Positions 37,885-45,122 of a DNA stretch of 64,000 nucleotides are shown here, piece by piece. Location of the stretch: positions 1-64,000 of the IMG/VR virus record IMGVR_UViG_3300025640_000009; one strand, written 5' to 3'. The DNA is from a virus. The notes below the pieces were generated by a model. It had not been told where the DNA came from, did not search any database, and saw nothing but the letters and a program-made list of their open reading frames with translations. How positions within the stretch are numbered: the stretch's first letter is position 1; every line of letters starts with the position of its first letter. A program made the translations under genes and the position numbers.

Positions 37885-38190
37885 CTAAGAACCATCCCAT
37901 TTAGACCAACGATCTTTACTTCTTTGATGTCGAATAGCCGTACCTAAGAATTGCACGTTTAATTGCATAAGAAAGGTAAACATACATGCGATCATCATAT
38001 GCTCAAAAGTCATTCCTGAAAGCTTTCCATATATGATTAGGAATGCAACTGATGCTGCGTACGATGAGATAACTGCCATGAATTCTAAATAATTCGTTTT
38101 TACTGGACGTTTCCTTGATTCAGTTTTTTTATGGCCATAATACGGTACGTTGTCGATATGTTCATATTGCTTTTTAGTTTCTTTAGTCAT
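37885..38190 (-). CDS. Small two-helix membrane protein
   Basis: 101 residues from the ATG at 38190, which has AGGTGG six bases upstream; a GTG at 38199 is less likely. A charged N-terminus is followed by two hydrophobic segments (about 37-55 and 63-82) and a basic C-terminus (RHQRSKDRWSKW). It could be a superinfection or membrane-modifying protein, or a holin, but no family was recognised. Confidence 0.55.
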   Translation of the reverse strand: MTKETKKQYEHIDNVPYYGHKKTESRKRPVKTNYLEFMAVISSYAASVAFLIIYGKLSGMTFEHMMIACMFTFLMQLNVQFLGTAIRHQRSKDRWSKWDGS

Positions 38191-38449
38191 TTCTGCCACC
38201 TTTTACATAATTAGAAGTTTCGTCTTCAGTAAGAAGTCCGAATTCGGATTCGAATCCATCAACATGGTGCTCAAATTCACCAGGCATAAAGCCAGAGATG
38301 AGAAACTCACGTTGATCTGCATCGAGCTCAGGGAAAACATCTTGAACATTAACGTTTGTATTCTCGTATATGTCAAGTTGTTTTTGTGTTACTGGTAAAG
38401 ACATAGTGTTAACTTTACCGCTTATGATATTTTTTCTATATACTAACAT
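38183..38449 (-). CDS. Small protein with QREF-type phage motif
   Basis: 88 residues from the first ATG; an internal ATG at 38404 gives MSLPVTQKQLDIYENTNVNV and 73 residues, which looks like the more usual start. The motif VQDVFPELDADQREFLISG is shared by small proteins of many phages of unknown function. Acidic and probably soluble. Confidence 0.55.
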   Translation of the reverse strand: MLVYRKNIISGKVNTMSLPVTQKQLDIYENTNVNVQDVFPELDADQREFLISGFMPGEFEHHVDGFESEFGLLTEDETSNYVKGGRND

Positions 38450-38452
38450 AAT

Positions 38453-38677
38453 TTAGTCCAAGTCCTGCTCAATAGTGATTTTATAAGTGTTTCCGTTTTC
38501 GTCCATAACTTTAATGGTACGCTTAAGTGACAAAAGATAACCTTCGTCTTCATCTAAATCTAAATGAGGACCTTTCACATCATGTATAATGTTATCTTCA
38601 ATTGATGCTTCGGCCTCGTTAACCAAAGCTTTTTTAATTCGATCAGCGATAAAATCATTATATATTAAACTACTCAT
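38453..38677 (-). CDS. Small acidic protein, unknown
   Basis: 74 residues from the ATG at 38677, which follows GGAGAG and overlaps the SprT-like stop; the longer frame needs a TTG. An N-terminal helix precedes the acidic stretch LDLDEDEGY, and the C-terminus is a beta hairpin (RTIKVMDENGNTYKITIEQD). Unknown function. Confidence 0.5.
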   Translation of the reverse strand: MSSLIYNDFIADRIKKALVNEAEASIEDNIIHDVKGPHLDLDEDEGYLLSLKRTIKVMDENGNTYKITIEQDLD

Positions 38678-39114
38678 ATTAAGTTCTCTCTCCAAAATTT
38701 AGCTGCTAATTTCTCTTCCAATTTGTACGCTTCTTTTTCCCATGGTAGATCCATATAATCTACATCATCAGTAACGTGAGCTGTCTTCCAACGCATACCT
38801 TTATATTTACTATCCAATTCACCACGAGCAAATTGTTTAACGTGTACCAATTCATGAAGTACTGTACGAACAATCATACTGATGCCCATATTCTTGTTAA
38901 TATCAATGGTAAAATTTCTCATTGGCTGCCATGGTTTATCGTCTTCATCGTTTGCTGAACATAAACCATAATTACCTTCTGGCATATTGATCAATTTGAT
39001 ATTAATCTTTAAGCTACTTAATGAGCGTAAGCCAAGTTCGATCATACCGAATGCTGCGGTAGATGTGACCATTGCTCGAGTAGTTTTAGTTGAACCTGTA
39101 ATATTAAGAATCAT
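38674..39114 (-). CDS. SprT-like zinc metalloprotease-fold protein
   Basis: 146 residues. HELVHVKQ (His87, Glu88, His91) is an HExxH zinc motif, followed by LPWEKEAYKLE, where the Glu/Glu pair is placed as the third ligand region in SprT/zincin-type phage proteins. The protein is small and lacks a signal peptide, so it would act in the cytoplasm. Substrate unknown. It is the first gene after an early promoter, so an early host-directed role is possible. Confidence 0.65.
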   Translation of the reverse strand: MILNITGSTKTTRAMVTSTAAFGMIELGLRSLSSLKINIKLINMPEGNYGLCSANDEDDKPWQPMRNFTIDINKNMGISMIVRTVLHELVHVKQFARGELDSKYKGMRWKTAHVTDDVDYMDLPWEKEAYKLEEKLAAKFWRENLI

Positions 39115-39147
39115 AATAAGAATCCTGTTTGATTAATTTATGGATAT

Positions 39148-39176
39148 ATTATACCATTTTTTTTGGTATTTGTAAA
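39148..39176 (-). promoter_or_regulatory. Early promoter for the SprT-like gene
   Basis: TTTACA, 17-base spacer, TGGTATAAT, embedded in the last codons of the 45-residue gene upstream. The leader AATTAATCAAACAGGA is almost the same as that at 48240. Confidence 0.78.
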
Positions 39177-39286
39177 GGGTTATTTTTGTTAATATTTACA
39201 TTTTCATTCTTAGGAGGGGTTTTAATTATTACCACGTTTGCGAGCCTTTTTGCACCAGTGACCGGTCTAGTTCGTGCTCTTCTCAT
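39149..39286 (-). CDS. 45-residue basic peptide
   Basis: MRRARTRPVTGAKRLANVVI starts a strongly basic peptide. AAAGGAG lies six bases before the ATG and a complete early promoter just upstream, so translation is likely. Its 3' end contains the promoter of the next gene. No family recognised; the basic N-terminus could bind nucleic acid. Confidence 0.5.
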   Translation of the reverse strand: MRRARTRPVTGAKRLANVVIIKTPPKNENVNINKNNPLQIPKKMV

Positions 39287-39314
39287 TTTAACTCCTTTAT
39301 TAATTTATATAGTT

Positions 39315-39343
39315 ATTATAACATAACTAGCTGCGGTTGTAAA
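39315..39343 (-). promoter_or_regulatory. Early promoter for the 45-residue gene
   Basis: TTTACA, 17-base spacer, TGTTATAAT. The 21-base upstream element is at 39361-39381, seventeen bases from the -35 box. Confidence 0.78.
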
Positions 39344-39376
39344 CCTTTATTTAAGGTTTATTTAGATTGTTTTGGA

Positions 39377-39395
39377 ATAAGAAATGATTTCTTAT
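39377..39395. repeat. Perfect 9-bp palindrome
   Basis: ATAAGAAAT, G, ATTTCTTAT. It overlaps the upstream element of the 39315 promoter and lies between that promoter and the end of lpxC. It is too tight for a normal hairpin and could be an operator. On the plus strand it is followed by a T run, but no plus-strand gene ends here. Confidence 0.45.
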
Positions 39396-39468
39396 AACTT
39401 TTTGATATAAGCTCTAGAGTGATCTCTAATGCATTTATTAGCTAGATATGAGTATACCTACCAATAGA

Positions 39469-40383
39469 TCAGCCAAATGAAGCCACGGCCCTCTGAGGAC
39501 CTCTGATCTCTTTATAGCCATTATGTACGATTTCCCATGCAGAATAATCTGAGTTAAGAGCTCTTACTAACCGATTGTTTAAATCATGACCACTCTTATG
39601 AGCTGTGATCTTACCTAGCATTGAAGCTCCAAACATGCTTACATCTCCTAAGCAATCCAAAGCCTTATGTCGTACAAACTCATCAGTATATCGTAGGCCT
39701 TCTTCATTAACGATATGGTAGTCATCAATTAATATGGCATTCTTAGTTGATCCACCTTTGATCAATCCTTTCTTTAAGAGTGCTTCTATTTGATCTACGA
39801 AGCCAAAGGTTCTGGCTCTCGAGATGTCTTGAATATATGAGGTGTGTTTAAAGTCTAATGATATGAATGCGGGTTTATCCTTAAAGACAGGATGGTCAAA
39901 ATCTATACTGTAGTCTATTTTAAAACCATTGTATGGTTCTATTCTTATAAACTTATCACCATCCTTTATCGTAATTGTTTTCTTAATGCGAATTAATTTT
40001 TTAAACTTTAACTGTTCTAATATACCCGCTGATTGAATAAGGAATACAAATGGTGCAGCAGATCCGTCCATGATTGGAACTTCAGGTCCATTAACCTCAA
40101 CATAAGCGTTATCAATACCTAGTCCTTTAAAGGCTGACATCAGATGTTCAACAGTCGATATGGTTGGTCTATTAGATCCATTACCAATCGTAGTTGAGAG
40201 ATCAGTCGAAACCACATTGCTACCATGAGCAGCAATTCTTTCATGTGGTGTGACGTCTGTTCTATAGAAAACTATACCTTCGTTTCCAGGGGCGGGATGT
40301 AGAGTAAGGTTTACGCTGTTGCCAGAATGTAAACCTATACCTTTACACTTTATGCTATTTTTAATCGTATTTTGTCTAATCAT
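39469..40383 (-). CDS. lpxC: LpxC, UDP-3-O-acyl-GlcNAc deacetylase
   Basis: 304 residues against 305 in E. coli. LpxC makes the committed step of lipid A synthesis: zinc-dependent removal of acetate from UDP-3-O-acyl-GlcNAc, in the cytoplasm. All functional positions are present, each one residue beyond E. coli numbering: catalytic Glu79, zinc ligands His80, His239 and Asp243, and His266. Typical motifs are TISTVEHLMSAFKGLGIDNA, PEVPIMDGSAAPFVFLIQSA, ISRARTFGF, EFVRHKALDCLGD and HKSGHDLNNRLVRAL. Nothing indicates decay. It is transcribed from its own early promoter with no room for a leader. LpxC is not part of the T4 core; it is an auxiliary metabolic gene that could raise or keep LPS synthesis or alter it in favour of the phage. 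Confidence 0.95.
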   Translation of the reverse strand: MIRQNTIKNSIKCKGIGLHSGNSVNLTLHPAPGNEGIVFYRTDVTPHERIAAHGSNVVSTDLSTTIGNGSNRPTISTVEHLMSAFKGLGIDNAYVEVNGPEVPIMDGSAAPFVFLIQSAGILEQLKFKKLIRIKKTITIKDGDKFIRIEPYNGFKIDYSIDFDHPVFKDKPAFISLDFKHTSYIQDISRARTFGFVDQIEALLKKGLIKGGSTKNAILIDDYHIVNEEGLRYTDEFVRHKALDCLGDVSMFGASMLGKITAHKSGHDLNNRLVRALNSDYSAWEIVHNGYKEIRGPQRAVASFG

Positions 40384-40390
40384 ATAATCT

Positions 40391-40419
40391 ATTATAACAT
40401 AGTTTTAAGTGAATGTAAA
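40391..40419 (-). promoter_or_regulatory. Early promoter for lpxC, leaderless
   Basis: TTTACA, 17-base spacer, TGTTATAAT. Only seven bases separate the -10 box from the lpxC ATG, so the transcript should begin at or one base before the start codon. Confidence 0.8.
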
Positions 40420-40422
40420 CTA

Positions 40423-40965
40423 TTAATTTAAAGGATTTGTTGCAGCGTCTAAACCTTCCCATAGATTATCTAATTCAGTTTTAAACTTATTTGTACGATC
40501 TTCAAACTTCTTAAGAGCATCAGCCATGGCTTTATATTCGTTACGAACTTCAATCCAGTCTTTCTCTAAGTCAGCTACCTTTACTTCTGATTCCTTTGCT
40601 TCAGTAAGTACTTCAACTTGACGAGAACCAATGCCATCAAGCATTGTTTGTAGTTCAGCAAGCTTACCTTGTAGGTGACTTATATTGTTGTCTTCTAATC
40701 GTGTTTCAATCGTAGTAAGTTTAATTTGTTCAGCTTCAATGATTACTCTTAATTCTTTAAAGTCTACCCTTTGAGCTGAACTTAACTCGCCTACTGTTTC
40801 TTCTAATTGAACTAAGGTATCATCAATGACACCCACATGTGAATAAAATTCTGACACTGCCCAGATACCACCACTAATGGTACCAATGATTGATGCCATG
40901 ATTGCGATATAAACTCCTTTGAATTTTACACCGCCTACGTTAACTTCTGTTTCTTCAAGACTCAT
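40423..40965 (-). CDS. Membrane-anchored coiled-coil protein
   Basis: 180 residues. One hydrophobic helix lies near the N-terminus (GVYIAIMASIIGTISGGIWA, about residues 17-37). About 130 residues of heptad-rich coiled coil follow (LVQLEETVGELSSAQ and on). Topology is probably N-terminus in, coiled coil outside. AGGAGTAGT precedes the ATG. It stands between lpxC and two exported proteins, so an envelope function fits. It has no Cys-rich or spanin-type signature and no recognised family. Confidence 0.6.
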   Translation of the reverse strand: MSLEETEVNVGGVKFKGVYIAIMASIIGTISGGIWAVSEFYSHVGVIDDTLVQLEETVGELSSAQRVDFKELRVIIEAEQIKLTTIETRLEDNNISHLQGKLAELQTMLDGIGSRQVEVLTEAKESEVKVADLEKDWIEVRNEYKAMADALKKFEDRTNKFKTELDNLWEGLDAATNPLN

Positions 40966-40977
40966 ATACTACTCCTT

Positions 40978-42228
40978 TTATGGTCCACCGACTGGTAATA
41001 ATTCTGTTCTATCAAACTCTGAAATCTCTTGTTCATCATTGCCGAAAGTTGGGTTTGGATCAAATGCGCCTGGGTTACCATCACTTGCTCCTTCTTGAGC
41101 TCCAGTAATCATAGTGCCTGGTCCGTTATAACCAAGATTTCCATTCTCGCTATTATATTGTGTTACACCTTGCGAATTGTTTTGTACGTTTATGACATCC
41201 ATTGACAATTGAGTTGGATTGTATAATTTCGCATTCACATCATATCCTGGTGCTTGTTCTGCATATGATTCACCTGTACCATAACTATAAGCACTATACA
41301 TCTCGTTTACAGATACTGGTGGATTATCTCCATAGAATCCATCATAGACTTCAGTTGTTGCTTTCGTCCAATTCACTTCACCTTCATTACCAAAGAACAT
41401 ACCTTGTAATACAGTATCAGTTGCGTTATCCCATGTCACAGTCATTTGATCAGACCATGCATCATAAGACACTGTTGAATTGGTTATATTAGATAGTGTT
41501 GCTTGACTATCATAGTTAATCATTGCGAGGGCTGCTGCATCTTGACTCGCAAATAACGATGCCGTAGCCGCTTGAGCTTTATCTTCAATAGTATCGAGCG
41601 ATTGGTTAAACGTTTGCACAGTTGATTGATCAATCTGTACGTCGTTGGCCCGTATGTAGTTTTGAAGTTCAACTCGCTCTTCGTCAGTCTCAGCGTTGAT
41701 TGCTTCAGTAAATACAGCTTCAGCTTTACTAATTTCTGCTGCAGCATCAGTAAACATATCGATAGCTGCACCCATCTCATCTTTATTATCTTCATAGCTT
41801 TGTACTAATAAGTGTTCTGCACTGTAATAATTATTGTTAACTATATCTACTATTGATTGGTTATAATATGCTGCTTCTAATAAGTCGATCTTATGAGCAT
41901 CTGTTCTACCAGCAACTGGAACGATTGCTTCATTTGCATCGGCTGCAGTTGCAGGAGTCATCATACTCATTTCAATAACACTTGCTTGAGCATTACTGAC
42001 TTGAGTATTAATATAGTTAGCTGTATTAATCAGCTCTTGAATTTCGGTGTAGTCACCAGTAGGTCGTAAAGGATTAATGCCTGGATCGATTAGATTACCA
42101 AACGTAAGACTTTGAATTGATGTACCACTATGGGAGATCTGACCAATCGACTGTTCTGTAGCGATCAGAGATAGACTTGCTATTATCAGACTCAGTATTT
42201 GTTTCTTTGCTTTGAACTTTTGTACCAT
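40978..42228 (-). CDS. Exported protein, unknown, 416 residues
   Basis: A signal peptide is visible: a Lys-rich start (KFKAKKQ), hydrophobic ILSLIIASLSLIA, probable cleavage after SIG. The mature part is helical and Ala/Gln/Asn-rich in the N-terminal 230 residues (NTANYINTQVSNAQASVIEM) and Tyr/Gly/Asn/Pro-rich in the C-terminal half. AGGAGAAAATA precedes the ATG, which lies 101 bases inside the preceding exported gene. It is likely periplasmic. Not identified. Confidence 0.65.
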   Translation of the reverse strand: MVQKFKAKKQILSLIIASLSLIATEQSIGQISHSGTSIQSLTFGNLIDPGINPLRPTGDYTEIQELINTANYINTQVSNAQASVIEMSMMTPATAADANEAIVPVAGRTDAHKIDLLEAAYYNQSIVDIVNNNYYSAEHLLVQSYEDNKDEMGAAIDMFTDAAAEISKAEAVFTEAINAETDEERVELQNYIRANDVQIDQSTVQTFNQSLDTIEDKAQAATASLFASQDAAALAMINYDSQATLSNITNSTVSYDAWSDQMTVTWDNATDTVLQGMFFGNEGEVNWTKATTEVYDGFYGDNPPVSVNEMYSAYSYGTGESYAEQAPGYDVNAKLYNPTQLSMDVINVQNNSQGVTQYNSENGNLGYNGPGTMITGAQEGASDGNPGAFDPNPTFGNDEQEISEFDRTELLPVGGP

Positions 42229-42817
42229 TATTTTCTCCTATGCCAAGTATCGTATGGTAATACAATTTCTTAGCCTTTTTGAGCTTCTTATAGTTTGGTA
42301 TAAAAATCTCAGGGCGTCTTCTTAAAGTAATGAATGCTGACTTACCAACAATCACTTTTCCATTTACTACAATCGGACAAGGAGTACCTGATAGTAACAT
42401 TGCTTCCCATACATCGATACTTTGACACATTCGAGTGATGGCTGCAATTTTCATATTAAGAGTGTATAAGACTACTGAATCCTTTCGTCTATTACACTCA
42501 GGGTCTTGAACATAATCACCTTTACTAAAACCAATAACGGTTGATTGCATACCACCAGATTTAGATTTTAAACAACTATCTGGTCCTGTTGACATCAATG
42601 ATGGAGCTGTTGATGTTGCAACTGGAATCTGGCTTGCACTACCTGCACCATTATATTGATTAGTATTAGTATTCGTTTCGTTATTACTATCTACCGTTGC
42701 GCCTTGTTGGTTCGTGTTCAAATCACCGTCTTGATTACTCGTGTTCCCACTATCGGTGTCTTGAGCATTTACCGCACTGCAAAATACTAACAAAGCAATA
42801 ATAAAAATATTCTTCAT
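42128..42817 (-). CDS. Exported Asn/Thr-rich protein, unknown
   Basis: 229 residues. Signal peptide MKNIFIIALLVFCSAVNA, then an Asn/Thr/Gln-rich low-complexity stretch (about 20-60). The conserved-looking domain has paired Cys: DSCLKSKSGGMQS, KGDYVQDPECNRRKD, LNMKIAAITRMCQSIDVWEA and SGTPCPIVV. This second part resembles exported proteins of unknown function that I recall from other phages. The last 100 bases overlap the next gene in another frame. A TATAAATA box lies upstream, so it is probably expressed late. Confidence 0.65.
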   Translation of the reverse strand: MKNIFIIALLVFCSAVNAQDTDSGNTSNQDGDLNTNQQGATVDSNNETNTNTNQYNGAGSASQIPVATSTAPSLMSTGPDSCLKSKSGGMQSTVIGFSKGDYVQDPECNRRKDSVVLYTLNMKIAAITRMCQSIDVWEAMLLSGTPCPIVVNGKVIVGKSAFITLRRRPEIFIPNYKKLKKAKKLYYHTILGIGENNGTKVQSKETNTESDNSKSISDRYRTVDWSDLP

Positions 42818-42845
42818 TTCAATCCTTTACATTGTTTTACATTTA

Positions 42846-42853
42846 TATTTATA
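42846..42853 (-). promoter_or_regulatory. Late promoter box for the exported gene pair
   Basis: TATAAATA on the minus strand, 28 bases upstream of the 229-residue gene, with AAAGGATTGAA between as ribosome-binding sequence. Confidence 0.6.
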
Positions 42854-42890
42854 CAAAACGTTAATTAGATTAGTGTTTAATTTTTAATCT

Positions 42891-43352
42891 TTATGCGTTT
42901 AACCCAACGCTATATTGTGTTTTGCCGTCGATACGAGAAGCTGTAAGAATACTCTTACGGTTATCTTCTTCACTGACGTATGATACATGAACCCAGCCAC
43001 TATCAGGAATACCTGGAGTGTAGAATTCAAGAATGAGTTGATCGAAGTCACAGTTCTCTTTAATCCATTCTGCTAGTTCAGCATTAGGAACGCCTGGTAC
43101 TTCAATATCTGCTGCTTGACCTTTACAGTGTTGTGATTTAGAACTACCACCAACAGCTTCGTTTAACTCTGGGCCTCTATATCCACTATTCAATACAGTA
43201 GGACCAAAATGATCTCGCACTGGTTGTACTACCTTATCGAATAACTCTACTGCTGCAGTCATATGTTCTTCGTTAGGAGTATTATCAATTCCTTTACGTT
43301 CTGCTGTTTGGCTCTTTGTGAATTCAGCCAAGCTAAAGTTCTTACTTATCAT
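42891..43352 (-). CDS. Peptidase M15-type endolysin
   Basis: 153 residues. The Peptidase_M15_3 signature is complete: LNSGYRGPELNEAVGG, SQHCKGQAADIEV (His and Asp ligands) and GWVHVSYV (His ligand). The N-terminus ISKNFSLAEFTKSQTA is also typical of the family. Such enzymes are zinc D,D- or L,D-peptidases that cut peptidoglycan cross-links. There is no signal peptide, so release would need a holin. Next to a SleB-type hydrolase, it could be the lysis enzyme. Confidence 0.85.
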   Translation of the reverse strand: MISKNFSLAEFTKSQTAERKGIDNTPNEEHMTAAVELFDKVVQPVRDHFGPTVLNSGYRGPELNEAVGGSSKSQHCKGQAADIEVPGVPNAELAEWIKENCDFDQLILEFYTPGIPDSGWVHVSYVSEEDNRKSILTASRIDGKTQYSVGLNA

Positions 43353-43360
43353 TATAACTC

Positions 43361-43627
43361 CTATCGTATAATTTTTGAGATCATATCTTCAAATGCTTCA
43401 ACCTTATCAGTACGATTCGGCCAATGTATATAATCTTTTTCTGGGTTCTTTTTAAGGTTGCTTAATAATGGCAATATAGCATTATACAAATTGTTCATCT
43501 TAGTTTCATAATCACTGGCTGTAGCTTCTTGAGAAGCAGCCGTTGCGGTGAGTTGTTGTACAGCTTCAAGTTCATCTTCATCGACAGCTGTAAAACCAAA
43601 ATCGAAATTGTTAATATCTATACTCAT
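43361..43627 (-). CDS. Conserved marine T4-like small protein
   Basis: 88 residues. The start MSIDINNFDFGFTAVDEDEL, the acidic helix and the C-terminal pattern NLKKNPEKDYIHWPNR followed by KVEAFEDMI recur in marine T4-like phages, in my memory always as hypothetical. It overlaps the upstream amidohydrolase by ATGA. Function unknown; a virion or scaffold role is possible. Confidence 0.6.
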   Translation of the reverse strand: MSIDINNFDFGFTAVDEDELEAVQQLTATAASQEATASDYETKMNNLYNAILPLLSNLKKNPEKDYIHWPNRTDKVEAFEDMISKIIR

Positions 43628-44505
43628 TTTTTATACTCTTTAAATCCTAATAATTTACGTGAACTAACTATTTCAAAAAACGTTTTAGCTTCAGGACCAT
43701 TTAACTTATTATATGTAAATGATACTGAAGAATAGATTGGTCTATAGTGCAATGTCTTATCAGACGGTACAAGTAATAATTGACCAGTTGTTACCATCTC
43801 TTTCTTCTTTGGATCTCCATGTCGAATAGGATTCATGAATGGATCACTATTAGGAGATACAGCCAAAGCATCAATCATTTCTAATGGATCTGTTACTTTC
43901 TTAACTTCTTCGATTGCAACACGTAATCTTTCTTCTGATGATTTACGTGCTTTCAAGAAGTTAGGATCTTCAGAATCAATCTTATAACCAAGCTGAGGTA
44001 ACTCAATACCGTGATTAGTACGTACTGATTGATCTTTAATCTTTATAAGCTTATGGATATAGTCTCTATCTTTTGCGTCTTCTTTCTTTTCAGTGAAGCC
44101 ACCTTCGATTAACCAGCATTCCTTTTGATTGAATACATATGTCATACCTGCTAGCTCATTCTTAATTAGATATTTTGCTGCATTCAATGGATCTTTAATC
44201 TTTAAAGCATCTCTAATCTTTTTGCCATCTGGTGACATATAGTTAGTCTTCTTATATCGATCTTGATTAGCAGCTTTATCACCTTCCTTCTCATCACTCT
44301 TAACAGATAGAGAAGCAGATAAAATCGATACACCATTTTCATTTAAGCCTTCAGTGTATCGACTAAGCTTATCATCTATATAGAGTCTTTGAATATCATT
44401 TCGATTTGATTGAGTAATTTCAACATCAGCTAAGTATGATCGATCACGATTCTTAGCTCCAACCCATCCAACATTCTTAAAATATTTTACTGCGACTACG
44501 CACAT
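43624..44505 (-). CDS. N-terminal-nucleophile (Ntn) amidohydrolase-like protein
   Basis: 293 residues beginning Met-Cys, so Met removal would expose Cys2 as catalytic nucleophile. Motifs fit the Cys-type Ntn families (choloylglycine hydrolase, C45/C69 or TANGO2-like): MCVVAVKY, GAKNRDR (Arg19), ENGVSILSASL, MTYVFNQKECWLIEGG and RTNHGIELPQLG. These enzymes hydrolyse linear amides or act autocatalytically; substrates range from bile salts and penicillin to peptides. The family member here cannot be set by eye. A late promoter box lies upstream, and wall-active genes lie on either side, so a peptidoglycan or lipid amide target is conceivable. Confidence 0.65.
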   Translation of the reverse strand: MCVVAVKYFKNVGWVGAKNRDRSYLADVEITQSNRNDIQRLYIDDKLSRYTEGLNENGVSILSASLSVKSDEKEGDKAANQDRYKKTNYMSPDGKKIRDALKIKDPLNAAKYLIKNELAGMTYVFNQKECWLIEGGFTEKKEDAKDRDYIHKLIKIKDQSVRTNHGIELPQLGYKIDSEDPNFLKARKSSEERLRVAIEEVKKVTDPLEMIDALAVSPNSDPFMNPIRHGDPKKKEMVTTGQLLLVPSDKTLHYRPIYSSVSFTYNKLNGPEAKTFFEIVSSRKLLGFKEYKK

Positions 44506-44534
44506 ATGATAACCTTATACAATACTTAAAGTTA

Positions 44535-44542
44535 TATTTATA
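44535..44542 (-). promoter_or_regulatory. Late promoter box for the Ntn hydrolase
   Basis: TATAAATA on the minus strand in the 41-base gap between the SleB-type gene and the Ntn gene, 29 bases before the ATG. Confidence 0.6.
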
Positions 44543-44546
44543 CTAT

Positions 44547-45113
44547 TTAACGTTTAAAAAATAAATGATTTTCAATTGTTACTGTACGAATTAACTTCTT
44601 TGCCCACCATGGTTCTACATAATCAGCATGGTAATGCGTTGCACCACTTGTAACATCCTTTAACATAGTGTTACGTAAGACTAAAATAGCAGCATGTTCA
44701 CTATCACTCCAGCTCTTACTCTCATATGCTTCTTCATCTTTACCATCACAGTAATATGAGAATTGACATTTATGTTTGATTGGAACTACCTTACGATGGT
44801 TATCCCACCACCATTGACTTATAGGACCTTCATGGACAACATCACATACTGTATCTGGATGATGTCTTGAGTTGACTCTATTCACTACAACTTGAGCTAC
44901 AGCAACCTTACCAACGAATGGTTGATTACCTGCTTCATAATAGATTGCTTCAACTAAACAATCGTACTCGCTTTGTTGTCCACTCATATTTAATGTATCA
45001 ACTGGATAAGAATCTTTTGCATGACTCTCATTGACAAATAAATGCGGTAGTGTTAATGTTAAAACCACACAGCCTGATAATAATAAAGCGATAGTGCCTT
45101 TGTTGTTATTCAT
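44547..45113 (-). CDS. SleB-type cell wall hydrolase with lipobox-like N-terminus
   Basis: 188 residues. Residues about 50-185 fit the Hydrolase_2 (SleB) domain: EYDCLVEAIYYEAGNQPFVG, VAQVVVNRVNSRHHPDTVCD, CQFSYYCDG and GATHYHADYVEPWW. Glu60 or Glu63 would be the catalytic acid of this lytic transglycosylase-like fold. The N-terminus has a signal sequence with LLSGC, a lipobox, or an ordinary signal ending at SHA; either way the enzyme is exported without a holin. ATAGGATTATATT precedes the ATG. Confidence 0.82.
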   Translation of the reverse strand: MNNNKGTIALLLSGCVVLTLTLPHLFVNESHAKDSYPVDTLNMSGQQSEYDCLVEAIYYEAGNQPFVGKVAVAQVVVNRVNSRHHPDTVCDVVHEGPISQWWWDNHRKVVPIKHKCQFSYYCDGKDEEAYESKSWSDSEHAAILVLRNTMLKDVTSGATHYHADYVEPWWAKKLIRTVTIENHLFFKR

Positions 45114-45122
45114 AATATAATC

